This document shows positions 21,006-33,870 of a stretch of 64,000 nucleotides of DNA, piece after piece; position 1 is the first letter of the stretch, and each line of letters starts with the position of its first letter. The position numbers and the translations under genes are program-made. The notes under the pieces are model-generated. The model saw only the letters and a list, made by a program, of their open reading frames with translations, made no database searches and was not told where the DNA came from. Location: NCBI GenBank assembly GCA_037349315.1, contig JBAIAC010000014.1, positions 30,419,001-30,483,000 on the forward strand, given 5' to 3'. The stretch comes from Chelydra serpentina. Taxonomy: Eukaryota; Chordata; Testudines; Chelydridae.

Positions 21006-21130
21006 TTGATCCTGCTATCTGCTCTGTACAGCTGGACATCTCTGCTGATGCAGAGCACCATTGACATCAGTAGGGTTCTGCATAAGCGCAGTGGTCCACC
21101 CATGCAGAACAACTTGCAGGATCAGGACTT
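21006..21130. repeat. Palindromic old repeat
   Basis: Outer words TTGATCCTGCTATCTGCTC and TTGCAGGATCAGGACTT are complementary (GATCCTGC / GCAGGATC), and the inside has TTGACATCAGTAGGGTTCTG. Same style as the degenerate palindromes at 1-4.5 kb and 38.9 kb. Confidence 0.5.
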
Positions 21131-21884
21131 TCCATTGAGAGTTCTTTGGGTCAGGAACTGTTGATGTGTGTGAGCACAATACATAATTGCTGATGGATTC
21201 CTTTTGGAAATGAAGACAGCTGTAGTAAAACAAAGTTAATACATTACATCAAACCACTAGAGGGGTTTTTTTTGTGACAGACTGCAGAGAAACCCCAAGT
21301 TCTCCATAATCACAGGAAAACGACTCGGTTTTTTTCGTGCTTTAGTGATCTATCGTTGCAGTAGGATGAGAGTGGAGTAAGATGCTGCATCTCAAATTTT
21401 AATGACATTGTACATATACAATAAAAGAACATGTCCATATGGACCAGGATTTGTTTAAAATTGTGTGCTTGCATACCCTATAGTCAAGATAAAAAGAAAT
21501 GTGTATCGTGACCTCAGAGTAGGTTTATTTGGGTTAAAAACTAATTTCATGCATTTTGAAGTATATCAGATCTTCTCAACAAATTAGCACACGACAGTTT
21601 TAAAATACAAGTTTAATACATGAAAAGTTTTAATATGGATTTTGTCTAGAGAGCTAACTATTAAATTAAGAATAAATTATGCATAAATGAAATTATTAAT
21701 GAATTATCACAAGTTAAATTATAAAGATTTTATGGGCAGTAAAACATAGCAGAAAGAGATGATTGACTATACACATGCCTTGTACTTTTAAGGGCTTGTA
21801 GCATTGTGTATGTACCCCCTGCAAGAAACAACCATCCCAGACAAGGAAGTATAACAGTGTATTTAGTACTTTTGGGAGGCATCA
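21131..21884. other. No gene or identified repeat
   Basis: AT-rich; nothing recognised. Confidence 0.3.
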
Positions 21885-22110
21885 TGGTGTGAAGGGATGA
21901 GCATAGGATTAAGAATCTGGAGAACCCAAATTCTAATCCTGGGTCTTCTAATGATGCTGTGGGCAAGTTTCTTTGCTCCTCTGCCTCAGCTTCCCCATCT
22001 GTATTGGAAAGTATAATTGTACTTAATCACCTCACAAGGTTGTGAGGTCATTATGTAGCCTTTGTACACTTCTTCAAAGATATGAAGTGTGATACGCCTT
22101 TTGAGTGCTA
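21885..22110 (+). repeat. MIR-type SINE
   Basis: The sequence goes from AGCATAGGATTAAGAATCTG through GTGGGCAAGTTTCTTTGCTC, TGCCTCAGCTTCCCCATCTG to CACAAGGTTGTGAGGTCATT and CAAAGATATGAAGTG, the standard MIR order including the conserved core. Confidence 0.8.
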
Positions 22111-22584
22111 TTAATAGTCTCTGTGGATTGTGTATGGAATAGATGTACTTTTGCTGGTGGTCATACACAAGCAGAACCCTTGGCAAAAGAAGTGTTAACT
22201 TCCTTGTAGATACCATTTGGGGAAGGATGGGACAAAACTGAACAAATGACAAGTTCCAGAGATTTGCAGAAAGAACCAGCGAAAATGTACCCAGTGATAA
22301 GTGAAGGCTAATTCTCTTCCATTAGTAATTGCCCAGCGGATGGTCTGAAGCAAATAAGATGAAGCCAGCACATGCTGGTTGCTTTTTACTTTTTGTATAA
22401 GAGGCCACCCTTATAACACGTAGCTAAGTGTTAAAGTATACAAAGGAGCATTGGAGGAATTGTGCCAGGAATAGGGACAGGAGAGTGTTTGGATGTTATG
22501 AGGCTAGCTTGGGATATTGAGTGTACTCCTGGCCCTCTGTTTAGAACATTCAAGCTGACTATACTGTACTTTTCTGAGAGGACA
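22111..22584. other. No gene or identified repeat
   Basis: Nothing recognised. Confidence 0.3.
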
Positions 22585-22820
22585 CATTGCCGAGCAGCTA
22601 AAAAGCAGGACTGAGAGTCATGAATTCTAGATCCTAACCATGACTCTACAATTTACTGTGCATTCGGGTATGTCACCTTCTTTAAGACTCAGTTTCCTCA
22701 TCTGTAAAATGGGAAAACCATCACTTACCTACTTCCCAAGAGCTTTGTCAGGCTAAGTTCACTAATGTTTGTAAATTACTGTGACATGTCCAGATAGAAA
22801 GCAATATAAGAGTGCCCAAT
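22585..22820 (+). repeat. MIR-type SINE, second nearby copy
   Basis: AAGCAGGACTGAGAGTCATG, GACTCAGTTTCCTCATCTG and TAAAATGGGAAAACC, then TTTGTAAATTACTGTGACAT. Same strand as the copy 500 bp upstream but clearly diverged, so independent insertions. Confidence 0.8.
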
Positions 22821-25800
22821 ATTAAGGGTTTATTATCCTTGTACATGACTTGGGAACTTGTTTGTGAAAAATCCTTTTATTTTCTCAGTTCAGTGGATGT
22901 TTTTAATGGAAGGAAAACCATGAGAACTAGAAACTTGTGAAATTACCTTTTTCCTGGTATAGTACTAGTTTTGCCTCACTTGATAGAGGACTGTGTAACT
23001 TGCCTCACCAAAATGTGTGCACTTAAGGAATGTAACACAATGATTTTAGTTTTATTGTATAGGTTTTTTTAAAATGTATAATTCCTAAAATGCCCAGCTG
23101 ATGTTGTGTAGTTGTGAACTACATAGAGGGTGTCTCTGGATATTTGCTGTTTACCAGCTGCAAATTACAATTGTTCTATTGATTTGCTGGTTTTAAGCCT
23201 GTAATTTAAGTGTATTATAGCCCCCTGTCTTCACTCACTCAAACGTTCTTCATCTGGGCTCTGACTTTCCATGCTGAGGTGTCACCTCAAAGAGAATTGT
23301 AGACAATCTGTGTTCAGCTTCATGAGCTCAGTGGAGCATTCCTACCAAAGCTGGGGCTCAGCTCCATTGTTATCACAATCTGAGGTGAGTCTTGCTCACT
23401 GAAGTGTGTGGTGCATGTCAAATGAATCGGAATTTTGATCAGAAATGTTGCACTGAAATTAGTAGAAATGTTCTGTGGATTATTCAAGAGCAGAAATGGT
23501 GAATTTTGTCCCAGTATGTCTGCATTCCTGTAAAGATATTATTAAAATACCTATCAATGGGAGGGAGTTCTTGCAACAAAACAAGTGCACATTGCTGGGA
23601 AACTTTACTATTTTTCTGGTGAATAGGGAGCAAAAGGGAAGCGGGTCGGGGGGAGAGATACCAGAAACAAGCATTTCACATGGGAAGAAAGCTGAAAGTT
23701 ATTGGAATTGGCAGTGATACAAGAAAAGAATTTACAACAAATGAAAACAGGCCGAACTCAGTCACTTTCTTCTGAGAAGACATTCTTAGAGCTGGAAAGT
23801 GGAAGAGGTAGCTCTGTCTCTGGCTAAACCTTGTATTGAAGGATTTTGGCAGGTTTTGCAGAGTTGTATTTGTACACGGTGGAACTCTTGCAACAGATGG
23901 ATTTAAATGCTTCCTAATTTGAGTAACCAACAAGTAGAACAATGAGAGAACCATCAACACTTGCACTTTACTGTTCAGCATATTGAAATTATGAAGCGGG
24001 ATTATTTAAACACATTGTGCTACATGGGTGCCTTGTGTAACTCCACCTATGTCAATGGAGTTTTTTTTACCAGGGATAAATGTGAACCATGACATGATCC
24101 AACAGGGAACTCCTTGATAGCTTTGAGCATATACTTGTAGAGACACTGGACTCGTACCCTTCTGTGATCTTGCTTTAAGCAAGAGCCATAGGTGCGACCA
24201 GCGCCACCTTCTTTTTTCATATGGCAATAGCGGAACAGTGAATGCAAAGGTGTGACTAGAGGTGGATCTTAAGGTCTCTTATCCAGCCCAGAGCACCACA
24301 CAACAGTTGCAGTTCAATGATTCCCTCACTGTCCATTTATGGAGTACGTATATGCATCTTCCATATTGAGTGCGGATACGAGTTAAGAGCTGTCCATATA
24401 CGTCATGTGGAGAAGAAGCCTGGCACGTGCAGATATTTTTGTTTTGGTACATAGTCTGAAGCCTGGTCAGCTGCCAATCTTCTGTGAACATCCTTATCTT
24501 CCACAAAGAGGGCTGTGTCATGAGACCAGAAGGGCTTTCTTTATTTTACTCAGTGATGAGGGGGGTGTTGTAGGTCACGGAGGAGCGGTAGTGTGGTATT
24601 TGCCATGATCCTTATGGACTCTCTAATTGTCCAACATCTCGTCTGATAGTTGCTGGCGCAATGTTAGCCAGTACCAATAGCCATGGAAGTGACCACTGCC
24701 TAACAACTTTACAGAGAAGATGTCTATCCCTAAAGAGCTTATCTACCACACTTCAGTGCCACTAGAGCTTTCCATTGTAGTCAAACACATCTGATTATAG
24801 TAATGATATAATAGATACCAGCCTGAGTATAAATTAAGCTTTCATGGTCATTAGGTCTAAAGTTAAAAGGGAGTTCAGGAGCAAGAAAGCTTAAAAAAAA
24901 TATTTGAAGGACATCTCACAAATCCTTAGGAAAATAACATGCATTCATGTTGTCCAGATTTATCAATCGTGTAAGCATCTCAGGGGGAGAGAGCAAATTT
25001 CCATTTCTCTAGAATGCCAGCAGTGAGGCCACCAAATGAGGCTTCATTAAAGCATTCTCCAGCTCATCCAGGCTGCTTTGTCTTGTGCTTTTCCACATGA
25101 TTAATTTGTGATTAGGACACATGACAAATAAGCCAAAGGGTAGTCAGAGGCAATGAAAAAGGGATTAACAGTTTCAGCATGTCATGTATTCCAGAAGCTA
25201 GGCTGTGTAATTGGTTTGAAAAGTGTCAGAACATGGCGCTGAACAATGAGTTTCTGACAGACACAGAACCTTGCTCCTTGCACGCTTCCCATGAATTTGA
25301 CAGGAGTCCCGTGTCTCGTCAGAATTAAGCCTTGAAACAAAGTGCACTTGAGTGTTTTCAGTTTAGCTGATGCATAATAAGCTGTTTATTTCTGCAGTGT
25401 CCCCCACCAGGCATTTGCTGTTTTGCTGAAGTACGCGTTGAAGAAATCCACTAGTCAGTTAAGTCTTATTAGCTGGAGCTCGTTACCTTGAAAGCAGGGT
25501 TTAAAGAGACCCGGCAGAAACAGAGTACTGGCACTTAACTCTCAGGCTGCGTTGTGATATTCTGAGAAAATCAGCCTGGACTTGTGGACTTTTTTGCTAC
25601 TGTCTTACACACAAAGCCTGAAATCTGTGTTCAGTCCCCCAGCAGTGTCCAGTCTGATGTTCCTTGGTATTACTGGAGGACTTATTTGAGGGGGAGAAGG
25701 GGACAGAATTTACTTATTGGCTTTTTTTGGCCCCACCTTTGTAATAACTGAATGACCGTCATCAATGAATTTAGCCTCCCATCACCCCGTTACAGAGGGA

Positions 25801-26747
25801 AGATAATGTTCTTCATCACCCTGACTCTTTCACTCCCCTCCCTGAAAGGACCATCTCACCAACCCTGTCTTACCCCCAACTTCTGTTTGTTTCACTCTTG
25901 CTGCTGACACTATGGAGACAGTGCCATGACTATTGAGACTCTGTCCAGTACAAGTCAGCTCTCTCCTACTTCCACTCTGCTGTTTTCCTGGTCCAGCAGT
26001 ACAACTCCTCTCAGCTCCCACACATGCAATCCCAGGGCATATCCTTATCTTGCTGTTTGTTCATCTATATCATTAGGAGCTTTCTCAATTGTGAACTGGA
26101 AAGTGGGGTACTTGCTTCCTTGTAAAGTTTTTCTCCCAACAATTCTAGTTGTACAGGCATTAAACATGAACTAACATTGCCCCCCCCCAGTTGCCTCCTA
26201 CCATCTTCCCCCTCTTTTTTTCTTCTGAATCCCAATATTTCTGTAATGACACTGACTCATGTTCCCATCCTCACCACCTCCAACGCTTACCCTCACCATC
26301 ACTCCCATTCCTCAGGGGTCCTCTGTTAGTAGATATGTTGTGTAGGGAAAGAAGAAAAAAGTTTCCCTTTCTGTCCCTTCTTGTACAAGCCAGAGCTCTT
26401 GAAAACCTCTCATGTGCTTTTCCTGGGAAGTTAATGCAACTATCCAGAAGCAGGCTCTGTAATCCATTAGAGCTTTCATTATAGCTTGAAAGGCTACTAC
26501 TGCGCTATTTGCCTGTGGTGGGTAGGGACAAGCAAAGACCAATTCCTTCAATAGCTTCACTGCAGTTGGGGAAGCTCCATTCACACTAAAATCCTCCCTT
26601 TTCTTATCCAGGATATTTTAAATCAAACTCTCACAGCTTTGCAGGACGTGATTGCACTGCAAACCTTTTACCCAGCGGGACCAGCTGCAGACTTGCCCAT
26701 CACAAACATTTGAGCCATGAACAGTACTTTATTTGTAACCAGCTTAG
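22821..26747. other. Four-kilobase stretch without gene or identified repeat
   Basis: Read on both strands. The small open frames (for example 23475-23717 plus, 23676-23981 minus, 24279-24521 minus, 26191-26484 plus) overlap each other, have no domain and no good splice signals. Several pyrimidine tracts near 25.8-26.3 kb but no exon model. Confidence 0.35.
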
Positions 26748-27612
26748 AATCATAGACTCAAAGGTTAGAAGGGACCACAAGGGTCATCTAGTCTAACCCC
26801 CTGCCAAGATACAGGATTTGTTGTGTCTAAACAATTCAAGACTGGTGGCTATCCAGCTTCCTTTTGAAAACCTCCAGTGAAGGAGCTTCCACAACCTCCC
26901 GAGGCAGTCTGTTTCACTGTCCTACTGTTCTTACAGTTAGGAATTTTTTCCTGAAATTTAATCTAAATCTGCTATGCTGTAGTTTGAACTCATTGCCTCT
27001 TGTCCTGCCCTCTGTGGCAAGAGAGAACAGTTTTTTCCTCCATTTTTTATGGCAGCCTTTCTGTATCTGAAGACCACTCTCATATCCCCCCTTAATCTCC
27101 TCTTTTCCGAACGAAACATACCCAGCTCCTTCAACCTTTCCTCATATGGCTTGCATTCCATCCCTTTGATCATCTTTGTTGCTCACCTCTGCATCCTTTC
27201 CAGTTTTTCTACATCCTTTCTATACATTGATGACCAAATCTGGACACAGTACTCCAACTGAGGCCTCACCAGTGCTGAGTAGAGTGGTACTATCACCGCC
27301 CGTAACTTGCTTTTTTTGCAGCAGGATCACATTGCTGATTCATGCAGAGGTTATGATTCACAACAACTCCCAGATCCTTCTCAGCAGTGCTGCTATCAAG
27401 CCAGTTTTCCCCCATCCTGTATTTGTGCATTTGGTTTTTCTTTCCTAAGTGCAGGATCTTAAGACAGGATCTTGTCTTTGGTGAATTTCATTTTGTTGTC
27501 TATAGTCCAGTTCTCCAATTTATCAAGATCCCTCTGAATTTTTAGCTTTATCCTCCAAAGTATTGGCAACCCCACCCCAGCTTTGTGTCATCTGCAAACT
27601 TGATCAGTATGC
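26748..27612 (-). mobile_element. CR1 LINE, 3' end and ORF2 C-terminus
   Basis: The plus strand begins with the complement of the CR1 tail (TCATAGACTCAAAGGTTAGA, GGGTCATCTAGTCTAACCCC). The minus frame 26958-27173 encodes YEERLKELGMFRSEKRRLRGDM, the conserved end of CR1 ORF2. Further upstream residues (the region before this motif) are present with frameshifts up to about 27612. Confidence 0.9.
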
Positions 27613-28559
27613 GCTATATATTTGCATTCTGGCACTTCTGGGAATGGCATGGGCCCACTCCTGCCAGTGTCACCTTGAATGCGCAGTGTGTGCAATATCA
27701 CGGGGAATGCTATTTTCCAAGAGTGCCCTGTCCTACCCCTACCAGTATGATCGAAAGCAGCACCACACCCTGCCAGAACAGATGCAAAACCTGTAGACAT
27801 ATCTGCACTGCTCAATGTTATTTGGGGTTCTCTCAACCCAAAGCTTTTGGTAACTTTACTCTTTACAAGGTGGTATCAGGAAATTAATCAGATGGATGGG
27901 CTGTGTCCCCACTGATTTAAGACTGGCAGAAACCCAAAGTGTTTTAATCCAAAATTACTATTTTATTAGATCTCCAGCACACACAGATATGCAAAAGTGT
28001 TAGAGCACCCCCAAACAATAGTTATCCAGGTCTGGAGGGGCCTCGAGTGGTCAAAGAAGGTTCAAGTGGCTAGCTATCTGCCTGTCGCTGGAGATCCCAA
28101 GAGATATCCAGAAGGTCAAATCCAAATCACTCAGATCTCTTTCCCTTTTTATGCTCAAAATGTCACATTGCTTGCTCAGTGGTTAGTGGTGATTGACAAG
28201 CTGTTTGTTAAGCAAGAAGTTTCAAGCTATTAGTTATACAGATGTGTTTTTGCAGAGTCCAGTGTCTCCTGGGACCCGACACACACACCAGAAGTCAAAT
28301 ATAGACAAATTTCCAGTCTTTCCAAAACCATGTACTTCACCGGTTTGAAAGCAGCAAGACAGGATAGCACAGGATCATGCTCAGTTCTCATGGTCACTCC
28401 CTCTCCTCCTCCCCTCCTGGCCTGCTGAGTTATGCTAAGGCTGATACAAAGACGTTACAGCTGCTTTTGGAAATAAGCATAATAATCAATATTCCAGCAC
28501 TGGGAGCGGCCTTGGCATTTTGCTGGGCTGTCAAAATCTCCCCTAACAATCAACACAAC
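27613..28559. other. Unassigned, possible LTR-like block
   Basis: 27.88-28.4 kb contains TTTTATTAGATCTCCAGCAC and CCTTTTTATGCTCAAAATG, a composition seen in reptilian LTRs, but no ends or target duplication were found. The overlapping open frames at 27.56-27.89 kb are not supported as genes. Confidence 0.3.
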
Positions 28560-29190
28560 ACACCTTTCCAAGATCCATGAGTCCTACACATACCTATCAA
28601 CATGTGCCTCATCCAGTGCACTAAATGCTCCAATAACGATGTGGGGGAAACCAGACACTCATGACACTCTCAAATTCACAGAAAAATGCTAAAAGACAAA
28701 AACACCATATCACCGGGGAGTGAACACTTTACAAAGAGATCACTCTATATCGGACCTCTTGGTGCTCATCCTCAAAGGAAACTTGCACACCACCTTCAAA
28801 AGACAAGTCTGGGAGCGTAAAGTCATAACTTTGTTAGACACTAAAAGTTTTGGATTGAATAGAGACTCTGGATTTATGTCTTATTACAACACTCTATAAC
28901 TCATCAATGTTCCCTTTTCCTTCCCCACCATGACTGGAGAGGTGTTAACAGGCCACTTCATCTTGAATGATGCCTTGAAATGTGCAAGCTGCTTATACTA
29001 AACAACCTGTTCTGCCTTGTGTTTAGCTATGACACTCTGGGTACATTTCCCAGAGCTGAAGACCTGTGTAAGCTTCTCTCTCACCAACAGAAGTTGGTCC
29101 ATTCAAAGATATTATCTCACCCGCCTTCTCTCTCTATTATCCATTCCTGGGTCCAAATGACTACAACACACTGCGTATATTATAGTTTGT
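28560..29190 (+). mobile_element. Penelope-like element (family C), 3' end
   Basis: Broken frames give CLIQCTKCSNND and VGET (the GIY-YIG region of PLEs, here without the YVG tyrosine), SEHFTKRS, then RKVITLLDTKSFGLN and RDSGFMSYYNTL in a later frame. A long non-coding tail follows with CACCAACAGAAGTTGGTCC and CAAAGATATTATCTCACC. In the tail, CTGAAGACCTGTGTAAGCTT (29057-29076) looks like a hammerhead core whose stem II has been deleted. Confidence 0.8.
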
Positions 29191-29661
29191 GTCCTTTTGA
29201 GTGGGGGAGGGGAAGGGGCTAGAGGATGAGTCCAGAGCTACAGGAGCTGGTAAACCCCAGTTGAGGGTGACATGGAGCCAGATTTAAAATCACAGGGCCT
29301 CGCTCAGGGAAACACATTTCAATTCATAATCAGTACTTCCAACTCTTGTGATATTTGGAGTGTTTCTTAAAGCCATGGCTCCTGAAGTCTTGGGAACATG
29401 CAAGAATCTCAGCGTTCATTAAAACCCAATGCAGGTTTCTAGGCTTAATGGTTGCTGAGAAAAGCTTGACAATGTGAGGGTAATTTTTATTTTTTAAGTT
29501 CCATGATTTTAAGCCAGTACCATGTCTTCTGGGGGCCCCAGCTCCTAATTTTGAACGCTAGGAGTTGGCAATAATTCATTAAAGTCTTCTTCTAAACACA
29601 GTTGCACTCAAGGGCCAGTTTTGAGCCTCAAAGGCAACAAGTAGCACCAGAGCTATAAGCT

Positions 29662-29699
<38 letters not shown>

Positions 29700-30909
29700 T
29701 AAGAAATACATGAAACTTCTGGTTTTCTCCTGTCTTTAAAATGAAGAGCAGTTGCCACCCTGGAGACAAGAATAAAGCAAAACAGACTTTCCTATGAAAA
29801 GGACAGACCAAGGGAAGAGTGAAATTCAATTTTCTTCATAATGAATCTATAATGTGCCTTTGCCCCATGAATAAGGCAAGTGAAACTGACTCTTTACGAT
29901 GTATAGCCACCAGAAGCTACTCTACAGTCACATTTTATATAATGAAACATACACTATTGGGGTTAGAAAGTCAGATTTATTTTTCCAAGTGTTTCAGAGT
30001 CATAGAGCATTGAAAAACAGATTCAATTTTTATGCAAAGCAATTGTAAGAGCCAGGCCAAAAAGAAAGTCACATTCAAGATACTCTAATGTCCCTCTAAA
30101 TAGAAGAGCACAACTCAAGAAGAGAGAACTAAATAAAGCCACATTATTTTTTTCCCCACTGAGCCCTTTAAAGAGCTACTTAAAGAAACAGACTTAAGGA
30201 GTCTAATTCTTTTACAATGTGGCTCTAGAAGTAGAAGATGCCTCTTGAGACTTGATATAATTTTGAAAATTAGTCTCACTACTCAGAAAACCCTACCGTA
30301 TCATGACTGGAATAAGATAAGTCTACTTTGAGTATTGTAGCTATGGATGAAATTTCAAACATGACAGCATACACCAGCACATCCCCATGCAATCAGGCAT
30401 GGCAGTTCAGGTGAGTCCTGCCTTGATTTCTCTTCATGCGGAACATGAACAAGTGCGGACCAGCTTTTGGTATCAAAGAGCACCCTCCCTGGAAGACCTC
30501 TGTTTATTTAACAGTGTCCCTCACAGGCATACAGGACACTGTTCTAGCTCAGCTTCCTGGCTGAGGGACTCAGTCAGTCCCAGTCTGTCTGTCTGTCACC
30601 TGTCTTGAGTTTAGTAGTCACCTCCAGCCAGGTACTTCATCTGGTTGTTCTCACCTCAAGGCTCCTAATGCTGCCTGGGTGGAGTCTACCTCTGACATGG
30701 GGGTCCATGGAGGTCTCTCAAAGGCGCCATCCCAAATACTAGGTAGGGGCCTCTGGGCTGTCTCCCCCCTGTGACTCTCCCTCTAGAGTCCTCCCCTCTC
30801 CTTAAATATTTTTTACAGGCCAAGTAGGCTCCCCAAGAATCTCTCTGTTTTGAGAATCCCCCTTTAGGCTCTCTACCCTAGGAACTTACTTTCTGCTTAC
30901 CCCAGATTC
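29191..30909. other. Intergenic with a CA microsatellite
   Basis: A CA run lies at 29664-29698. Nothing else recognised; short open frames have no domain. The 3' part (30.4-30.9 kb) is pyrimidine-rich. Confidence 0.35.
29664..29698. repeat. (CA)n microsatellite
   Basis: About 17 perfect AC/CA dinucleotides. Confidence 0.95.
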
Positions 30910-30911
30910 CT

Positions 30912-31062
30912 GCCCTGGGAGCACAGCTTCTGTTTAGCTCAGGCTTCCAGTCTCAGGAGCATAGATTCTGCCTAGCTCAATCTCCCTGCATCAGGAGCAT
31001 GGCTCCTGCCTAAATCAAGCTTCTTATCCTAGGCACACAGCTCTTGCCTAGTTCAGAGATCT
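30912..31062. repeat. Diverged 38-bp minisatellite, about four units
   Basis: Units starting near 30919, 30957, 30995 and 31033 share GAGCACAGCTTCTGTTTAGC-like text (GAGCATAGATTCTGCCTAGC, GAGCATGGCTCCTGCCTAAA, GCACACAGCTCTTGCCTAGT). The spacing is 38 bp each time. It may be part of an LTR or satellite-derived repeat. Confidence 0.75.
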
Positions 31063-33865
31063 GGGAACTCTACTGTTCTGGAACTTTCTTTCTCCTCAGG
31101 AGTTTCCCTCTAACTGAGGTCTCTAGCCTTTTATCATGCCCAGGTGCTTCCCTGCCTAATTACCTTCCTCCCCCTTATGCTGTCTCATTCCCCCTCCTGG
31201 AGCCTCAAAAGATCAGCTGTGGACTTTGATGAGAGGTGTGAGATGGTTGCTGAGTCCGGAAGGCCTGCAGCTGCTCTGCAGCTCTAGGATAGAGACCTGG
31301 GGGATATGCAAGAGAGCCAGATCTGATTCCCTCCTGAAAGGCTCTCATTCAAGGGGAGAGAAGGAGGAAAAGAAGAAGAAGCTGTTGAAGCTGAAGGGAA
31401 GACAAGAGGAGGTATTGGGAGTGGTGGTAACCCAGGAGGGCTGGGGAAAAGGGGCCTGGTTGTCTCCCAAGCCTGGGGGTGGGGAGAAGGGCATCTCCGA
31501 GGATCTTGCCACACCAGGGGCAGTTCTTGCAACCAGTAAACCAGAGGACTCCTGAGTGCAGTGAGCAGGACTCAGGGGAGAACATTGGGGTTCAAGAGGA
31601 GTAGCAGTGTGAAGAGATTGGGGAAGGAGACCCAGGAAAAGGTGAAGTGTTGTAGAGCGGTAACAGTCATGGGACTTGGGGCAGAAGGACAGGAATTGTG
31701 GGGCATGGTGGCTCCAGCGAATTCTAAAGTGGAACAGGAAGAACAGAACCAGGCAGAGCGAGGGTGTGTGGAAGGAGGACAGTAGTGTGAGCTATTCCCT
31801 CTCTTACTTCCCCCCGGTGGTGGAGACCGAGTCATGAGGTTTGGCAGTAGCAGCTGATGCAGACACTGGAGGAAGCATACAAAATTACTTCAGTGGTGCA
31901 CAGAAATGCTAACCACTATACAGCAGTATCCAGTTATATTTTCTTGCAGCCTGGCTAAGGTGTCCATATCTTGGCCAGAACTCCAGCTCTGCCCTAGACT
32001 CCCTGCAGCTCAGGCCCTATACTCCCCTTCCCAGTTTTAGCTGCAGCATCCCTGTGCTGACCATCTCTGAGCGTCCCCACCTGGACCCAGCACTGTCAGC
32101 TCAGAGGATGCTCTGCGGCTAGTAAGGGAAGGGGACTGCCTTTCAGAGGCCAGAACAGCTGGGAGCCTGGGGTGGAGCTGGAGCTAGGTAGCAGGGCTAC
32201 CCTTACAGTGCAGCCCCCAGCAGGGAGCAGGAAGGAACAGTTGATGCTTGGTAGGCCAAACGAAAGGCACTCGTGGGCTGGATCTACCAACTGAAGAACA
32301 CTGCACTATGTCATCCTTCACCAGTGCAACCTCCCTAACACACACTCTTCTCCCTGGGTTTTCCCTATTCCATGCGTACTGGTTCCCTTCCTACCTCTTG
32401 GACTGCTGCTTCAGTGTCTCCCTTGGTAGTACCACTTCTTCCCCTCTCAATTTCAGTGTCTCCAGAGACTGTTCCTGGACCCTTTTTCTCCCTCTTGCTA
32501 CACTATCTCATCTGTTCTCATGGCTCCAATTACCACTTCTCTACAGATGACTTTGAATTCTACCTCTTCACCCCTAACTGCCCCTAATGTATTTGGTCTC
32601 GCGTGTGCAACTGCCTCCAACATCTGTTCCTGGACGTTCCACTGGTAAATTAATCTTCTCTCCTTCACCAAATTCACCTTAAGTCACTGAACGTATCTTC
32701 AGTATTCTCAGTATTGCAGATGAGTAAAACTTAAGCCCATTGAAGTCATTAGTGTATGTGAGGTCCATGGAGATCCTTGAATAGAAGGTGGCATACAAAT
32801 GCAAAGTATTACTCACCCTGCCAGACACTACCTACCACCCACATTGTAGCAATTGGGCTAAATCAGATACTTTGGTGACAGGTGCTTGTTGCATTAATTT
32901 CCATGGGATAAATGGACTCAGAGAGTCAAAGGTGTCAACATGACCCTGTCACTGTATAGCACTAAACAGTTAAACATGGTTCCAGATTTGAAGTACAGCG
33001 TCTTCAGTCTGCTTAGTCCCATGGCAAACACAACATGAAAAATACGTTTAACCTTTTATTAAAGATACAGCAAAAAAACAGTTAAAGCTTTTCAAATATT
33101 AAGTAAGGCTTTCATTTTAACAATATTCCCCTTATCTGTATAGCTTTTGTAAGGAAAAACTCCTATTTGACAGTCTCTTAAATGGTATTAAAGATCATAA
33201 TAATTGTCCCTTTGGGGGAAAAGAGAAGTTAGTTGAGATATGCTGGAGCTGTCATTGTTAAAACCAGATCCTGCTTCCTTTATGACAAAACAAGGCAAAC
33301 ATGTACAAGGAAATAGAAAAGAACAGCAAAGATAGACAATGCAGCTTCTGACTCTGGTGCTGACTCTTACTTGCAACCTCTTGCTAGAGAAACACTGGCC
33401 CAGCACACGGTTTTATCACTCACTCTGAGACCTGGCAAACTTTGTACCAGCATTGGGCTGGTTAGGGTACTGTTTTTAGATGCCTCTCTGGTCACCGGCT
33501 CACGTGAGTTTTGCAAAACAGATGATCTTGGCTGACTAAACAAGACTCTTATTAAGTAGAAGGCAAAAAGAAAGAGCTAGGAAAGAGAAGAAATAAGGTG
33601 GAGAAGGAAAAGGATACGTGGGTGGGGGCAGTAGCAGGCACCAAAGTCTCATACCCCAGGCCGTGTTATGGTTCTAGCCAAAGCCAGTGGCGATGGTGAT
33701 GTCATGAGTTCCTTCTCTCCGGCTCAGTCTGGTCAGGATGCCTTTCTGGTTCAGCATCACAAAGGTCCAGTGGGGTCATGGTGGATCTCAAGGTCCCAGG
33801 AAACACTCCTTTCAGTCTACCCATTGCCTGGTCATTTTGATTCTCCCCAAAGTCTCTCTTTAAAG
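31063..33865. other. No supported gene; purine-rich block
   Basis: 31.35-31.8 kb is rich in A and G (AGGAGGAAAAGAAGAAGAAG). This produces overlapping open frames on both strands (31226-31555 plus, 31284-31835 minus), which I treat as composition effects. 32.2-32.6 kb is pyrimidine-rich with two overlapping open frames and no domain. 33.0-33.8 kb is unremarkable. Confidence 0.35.
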
Positions 33866-33870
33866 GACCC

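Noticed and set aside
30895..31062. Possible CRISPR-like array from regular spacing
   Set aside because: Units are contiguous and diverged with no unique spacers, and the window is vertebrate.
31226..31835. Frames of 74-109 codons on both strands
   Set aside because: Purine-rich composition effect; no domain. A decayed LTR is possible but no ends were found.
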